From contig NZ_CP072913.1 in assembly GCF_017968885.1 (NCBI RefSeq), positions 6,116,501-6,180,500 of the forward strand: a stretch of DNA of 64,000 bases. The letters run 5' to 3'. Positions within the stretch are counted from its first letter, which is position 1, and each line of letters begins with the position of its first letter. The notes beneath the pieces were generated by a model. That model saw only the letters and a list, made by a program, of their open reading frames with translations. It was not told the origin of the DNA and ran no database searches. This document shows, in pieces, positions 62,031-64,000 of this stretch. Both the position numbers and the translations under genes were made by a program. This DNA comes from Pseudomonas sp. Tri1 (GTDB lineage Bacteria; Pseudomonadota; Gammaproteobacteria; Pseudomonadales; Pseudomonadaceae).

Positions 62031-62888
62031 CTAAAGAACGACAGTTCTGTTGGCGTTGAGAAATACCCTTCGCTCGATGTGATACCCCACGGCCCGGGCC
62101 AAGGTCAGCCCTTCGATGTCCCGCCCCTTGGCAATCAGATCCTCGGGATAGTGGCTGTGGTCCACCACTTCCACGCCCTGGGCGATGATCGGGCCTTCGT
62201 CCAGGTCGTTGTTGATGTAGTGCGCCGTGGCACCGACCAGTTTCACGCCTTTGTTGTAGGCCTGGTGATACGGCTTGGCGCCCTTGAAGCCCGGCAGCAG
62301 CGAGTGATGGATGTTGATCGCCTTGCCGTCGAGCTTGCGACACAGCTCCGGCGACAGCACTTGCATGTAGCGGGCAAGGATCACCAGCTCGGCGCCGGTG
62401 TCTTCGATCACCTGCCACACCTGCCGCTCCTGGGAGGGTTTGTCGTTCGGGTCCAGGGGGAAATGGTAGTAGGGAATCTGGTGCCAGTCGGCCAGCGGCT
62501 TGAGGTCGGGGTGGTTGGAGACCACGGCCACCACGTCCATGGACAACTGGCCGATGCGCTGGCGGTAGAGCAAGTCGTTGAGGCAGTGATCGGCCTTGGA
62601 GACCATGATCACCACTTTGGGCCGGTAGTTGGGCGGCGTCAGTTCGAAGACCATGCCGAAGGCTTGCGCACGTTCGGCCAGGCCGGCCCTGAAACTTTGC
62701 TCGTCAAAACCATCGGGCTGGCGGAACTCCACACGAATGAAGAAACGCGCCGAGAGCCGGTCGTCGAAGGAATGGTGCTCGGTGACGTAGCAGCCCTGCT
62801 CGAACAGAAAGCGGGTCACCGCGTCCACCGTGCCGAGCACGCTGGGGCAGTCGGCAGTCAAGATCCATGTGTCTGGGGCGCGGCTCAT
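62031..62888 (-). CDS. purU: Formyltetrahydrofolate deformylase
   Basis: Hydrolyses 10-formyl-THF to formate and THF, recycling folate loaded during sarcosine or formaldehyde oxidation. It has 285 aa: N-terminal ACT domain (WILTADCPSVLGTVDAVTRF) and C-terminal formyltransferase-like domain with LARYMQVLSPEL, NIHHSLLPGFKGAKPYHQAY and ATAHYINNDLDEGPIIAQ, including the catalytic Asn-His...Asp pattern. The ATG at 62888 has GAGGAG nine bases upstream. It lies between soxG and fdhA. Confidence 0.95.
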   Translation of the reverse strand: MSRAPDTWILTADCPSVLGTVDAVTRFLFEQGCYVTEHHSFDDRLSARFFIRVEFRQPDGFDEQSFRAGLAERAQAFGMVFELTPPNYRPKVVIMVSKADHCLNDLLYRQRIGQLSMDVVAVVSNHPDLKPLADWHQIPYYHFPLDPNDKPSQERQVWQVIEDTGAELVILARYMQVLSPELCRKLDGKAINIHHSLLPGFKGAKPYHQAYNKGVKLVGATAHYINNDLDEGPIIAQGVEVVDHSHYPEDLIAKGRDIEGLTLARAVGYHIERRVFLNANRTVVL

Positions 62889-62903
62889 TCGTGATACTCC
62901 TCT

Positions 62904-63011
62904 GATCGTTCCCATGTACTGCGTGGGAATGCCGCCATGGACGCTCTGCGTCCGCTTTTTGGAACGCAGAGCGTCCCGGGATGCATTCCCACGCAGAGCG
63001 TGGGAACGATC
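62904..63011. repeat. GATCGTTCCCA inverted repeat element, second copy
   Basis: Ends GATCGTTCCCAT and GCGTGGGAACGATC, internal GACGCTCTGCGTCC and GGAACGCAGAGCGTCC. It is the same family as the element at 53913, between soxG and purU. Confidence 0.8.
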
Positions 63012-63015
63012 ATGG

Positions 63016-63648
63016 TTATGCCTGCACGCTCAAGCCATACTCAGCCGCCGCATCTTGCAACCACAACCACCAGTAATCGGAGAAGCTGCGGCGGATCACC
63101 AGTTCCCAGGTGTCTTCGCCCGTGTGGCGGATCACCAGTTGCGACTTGGCGAATACCGTGCCCACGGCCTTGCCCACCGGGAAGTTGCTTGGGTGTACAT
63201 CGTAGCTGGTGGACTTCATCAGCACGTCGCGCACGTTCGGGCCGGACAGTTCGAGGATCTGCTGGCCGCCGCTGACGTTGACGATCTGGATATGCAGGTC
63301 GCCCAGGGCTTCACGCAGTTTTTTCTCGGCGGCGAACTCTTCGCCACTCGGCACCACCAGCAGCCACTCGTCCGGGCCAAGCCATTGCAGGCTGGTTTCA
63401 CCCTTGACGATGACGGTCAGCGCACCGGGCAATTCCAGGCCCAGGGCCTTGTGCACGCCGGCGGCGAACGCCGGGTCGTGGCCATCGCCACGAATGGTCA
63501 GGTGACCCAGGAGTTTTTTCTCGCGCACGGTCACGCCGGCGTTCTTGCGGCCCTTGCCCACCAGGCTGGCGAGGTCGGCATGGTGCAGCGACGACTCGGC
63601 CTTGGCCCCGGTGGTTGGGCGTTGTTGGTACACGTTGACTGCGGTCAT
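63016..63648 (-). CDS. soxG: Sarcosine oxidase gamma subunit
   Basis: Gamma subunit of heterotetrameric sarcosine oxidase, 210 aa, with the family segments LGLELPGALTVI, LQWLGPDEWLLV, LSGPNVRDVLMKSTSYDVHP and ELVIRRSFSDYWWLWLQDAA. The oxidase demethylates sarcosine to glycine with transfer of the methyl group to THF or release as formaldehyde. The ATG at 63648 has AGGTG six bases before it. It follows soxA on the minus strand. Confidence 0.93.
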   Translation of the reverse strand: MTAVNVYQQRPTTGAKAESSLHHADLASLVGKGRKNAGVTVREKKLLGHLTIRGDGHDPAFAAGVHKALGLELPGALTVIVKGETSLQWLGPDEWLLVVPSGEEFAAEKKLREALGDLHIQIVNVSGGQQILELSGPNVRDVLMKSTSYDVHPSNFPVGKAVGTVFAKSQLVIRHTGEDTWELVIRRSFSDYWWLWLQDAAAEYGLSVQA

Positions 63649-63706
63649 ATGGAGCACCTGTCTGAATACTGTTGAGTCAAACCCTTGTGGTGGCTGTCAG
63701 GCCTTC

Positions 63707-63771
63707 ATCGCGAGCAAGCTCGCTCCCACAAGGGTTACGCGATCTACTGTGGGAGCGAGCTTGCTCGCGAT
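63707..63771. repeat. REPIN between soxA and soxG
   Basis: Inverted REP arms at 63707-63729 and 63749-63771 with only a 19-base spacer, the shortest of the window. Confidence 0.85.
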
Positions 63772-63815
63772 GATGCCGACGCGGTATCGCCGGTCTCCCA
63801 CAGGACCTCAAGCCA

Positions 63816-64000
63816 CTAGATATTCTGCCGATCGCCTTTCGGATCGAAGAACACCGAAGAAACAATCTCTGCCTCGATCACGCTGCCGTCGGCCAATGGC
63901 GCGAACACTCGTTCACCCAGGCGCTTGAGGCCGCCCTTGACCACGCCCATGGCAAACGAATAGCCGAGGGAGTTGTGCGCGTAACTGGAAGTCACGTGGC
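63816..64000 (-). CDS. soxA: Sarcosine oxidase alpha subunit, C-terminal end (partial)
   Basis: Only the last 61 codons are inside the window; the gene continues beyond 64000. It reads HVTSSYAHNSLGYSFAMGVV, KGGLKRLGERVFAPLADGSV and ends FFDPKGDRQNI. HVTSS and GYSFAMGVVKGG are typical of the C-terminal aminomethyltransferase-like part of SoxA. The adjacent soxG confirms the call. Confidence 0.88.
   Translation of the reverse strand, partial: HVTSSYAHNSLGYSFAMGVVKGGLKRLGERVFAPLADGSVIEAEIVSSVFFDPKGDRQNI

Noticed and set aside
53913..63011. GATCGTTCCCACGC elements as transposon ends
   Set aside because: Two similar inverted-repeat elements 9 kb apart flank the csp/rhs block, but each is itself a complete palindrome, no transposase is present and no target duplication was seen.
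1..64000. CRISPR arrays, tRNA or rRNA genes, IS elements, prophage genes
   Set aside because: I saw no regularly spaced direct repeats, tRNA cloverleaf with CCA or TTCRA arm, rRNA segments, transposase motifs or phage structural genes.

Overview
The window is chromosomal DNA of a fluorescent-group Pseudomonas. This rests on the gene content and order (davBA-pqqFABCDE-pqqH, acyl-CoA dehydrogenases next to bioBFHCD, comF-modE, srkA, rarD, gcvR, glcB, a fiuIRA-like iron locus, creBCD), on the high G+C, and on about fourteen REPIN-type palindromes with the core GTGGGAGCGAGC / GAGCAAGCTCGCTCCCAC. The order follows P. putida and P. aeruginosa from memory; no database was searched.

Layout. 0-2.5 kb: davB-davA, the first two steps of aminovalerate lysine catabolism. 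2.5-10.4 kb: PQQ cofactor synthesis (pqqF, then pqqA with an attenuator-like terminator, pqqB-C-D-E and an S9 peptidase, overlapping from pqqC onward). 10.5-18.4 kb, minus strand: a Pmp3-type membrane peptide, three paralogous acyl-CoA dehydrogenases (one with a PsrA-like operator) and a membrane diguanylate cyclase. 18.6-23.6 kb, minus strand: a small motility-type protein and the biotin operon bioB-F-H-C-D, with a BirA-like operator that falls inside the start of divergent comF. 23.7-33 kb: comF, modE, a Tat-exported PhoX-type phosphatase, srkA, rarD, two perfect DnaA boxes, gcvR, glcB. 33.2-36.6 kb: a CheY-like regulator divergent from a cNMP/CBS/DUF294 signalling protein coupled to a DEDDh exonuclease. 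36.8-42.4 kb: an ECF sigma / FecR / TonB-receptor cell-surface signalling set with a PepSY reductase-like protein. 42.6-50.2 kb: MFS transporter, glutathione S-transferase, creD-creC-creB, a retropepsin-like protein and an acyltransferase. 50.3-60.4 kb: an accessory region with five standalone RHS-core 'tip' proteins, two cold-shock genes, two paralogous secreted four-cysteine proteins and other small unknowns. 60.6-64 kb, minus strand: the end of a sarcosine/one-carbon operon (soxA, soxG, purU, fdhA).

The most unusual part is the 50-60 kb region. Near-identical palindromes (ACTGTCA-ACYY-TGACAGT) lie upstream of both cold-shock genes and both secreted-protein genes, and weaker relatives lie upstream of the first and fifth RHS genes. 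This suggests one regulator controls the set. Two copies have the layout palindrome - structured 5' UTR - csp - rhs. The arrangement arose by tandem duplication: a 3' fragment of fdhA is fused at about 56546 to the 3' end of a small unknown gene, the junction expected if the segment 'small-gene end - csp - rhs - fdhA end' was duplicated. The RHS cores stay alike, and rhs3/rhs4 share an almost identical stretch, while the C-terminal tails diverge and are A+T-rich. One copy is broken at a C7 tract and csp1 carries a C-terminal frameshift. No REPIN is seen from about 46.4 to 61.9 kb.

Starts were chosen by ribosome-binding sites, family N-termini and overlaps. Long open frames opposite real genes were treated as shadows.
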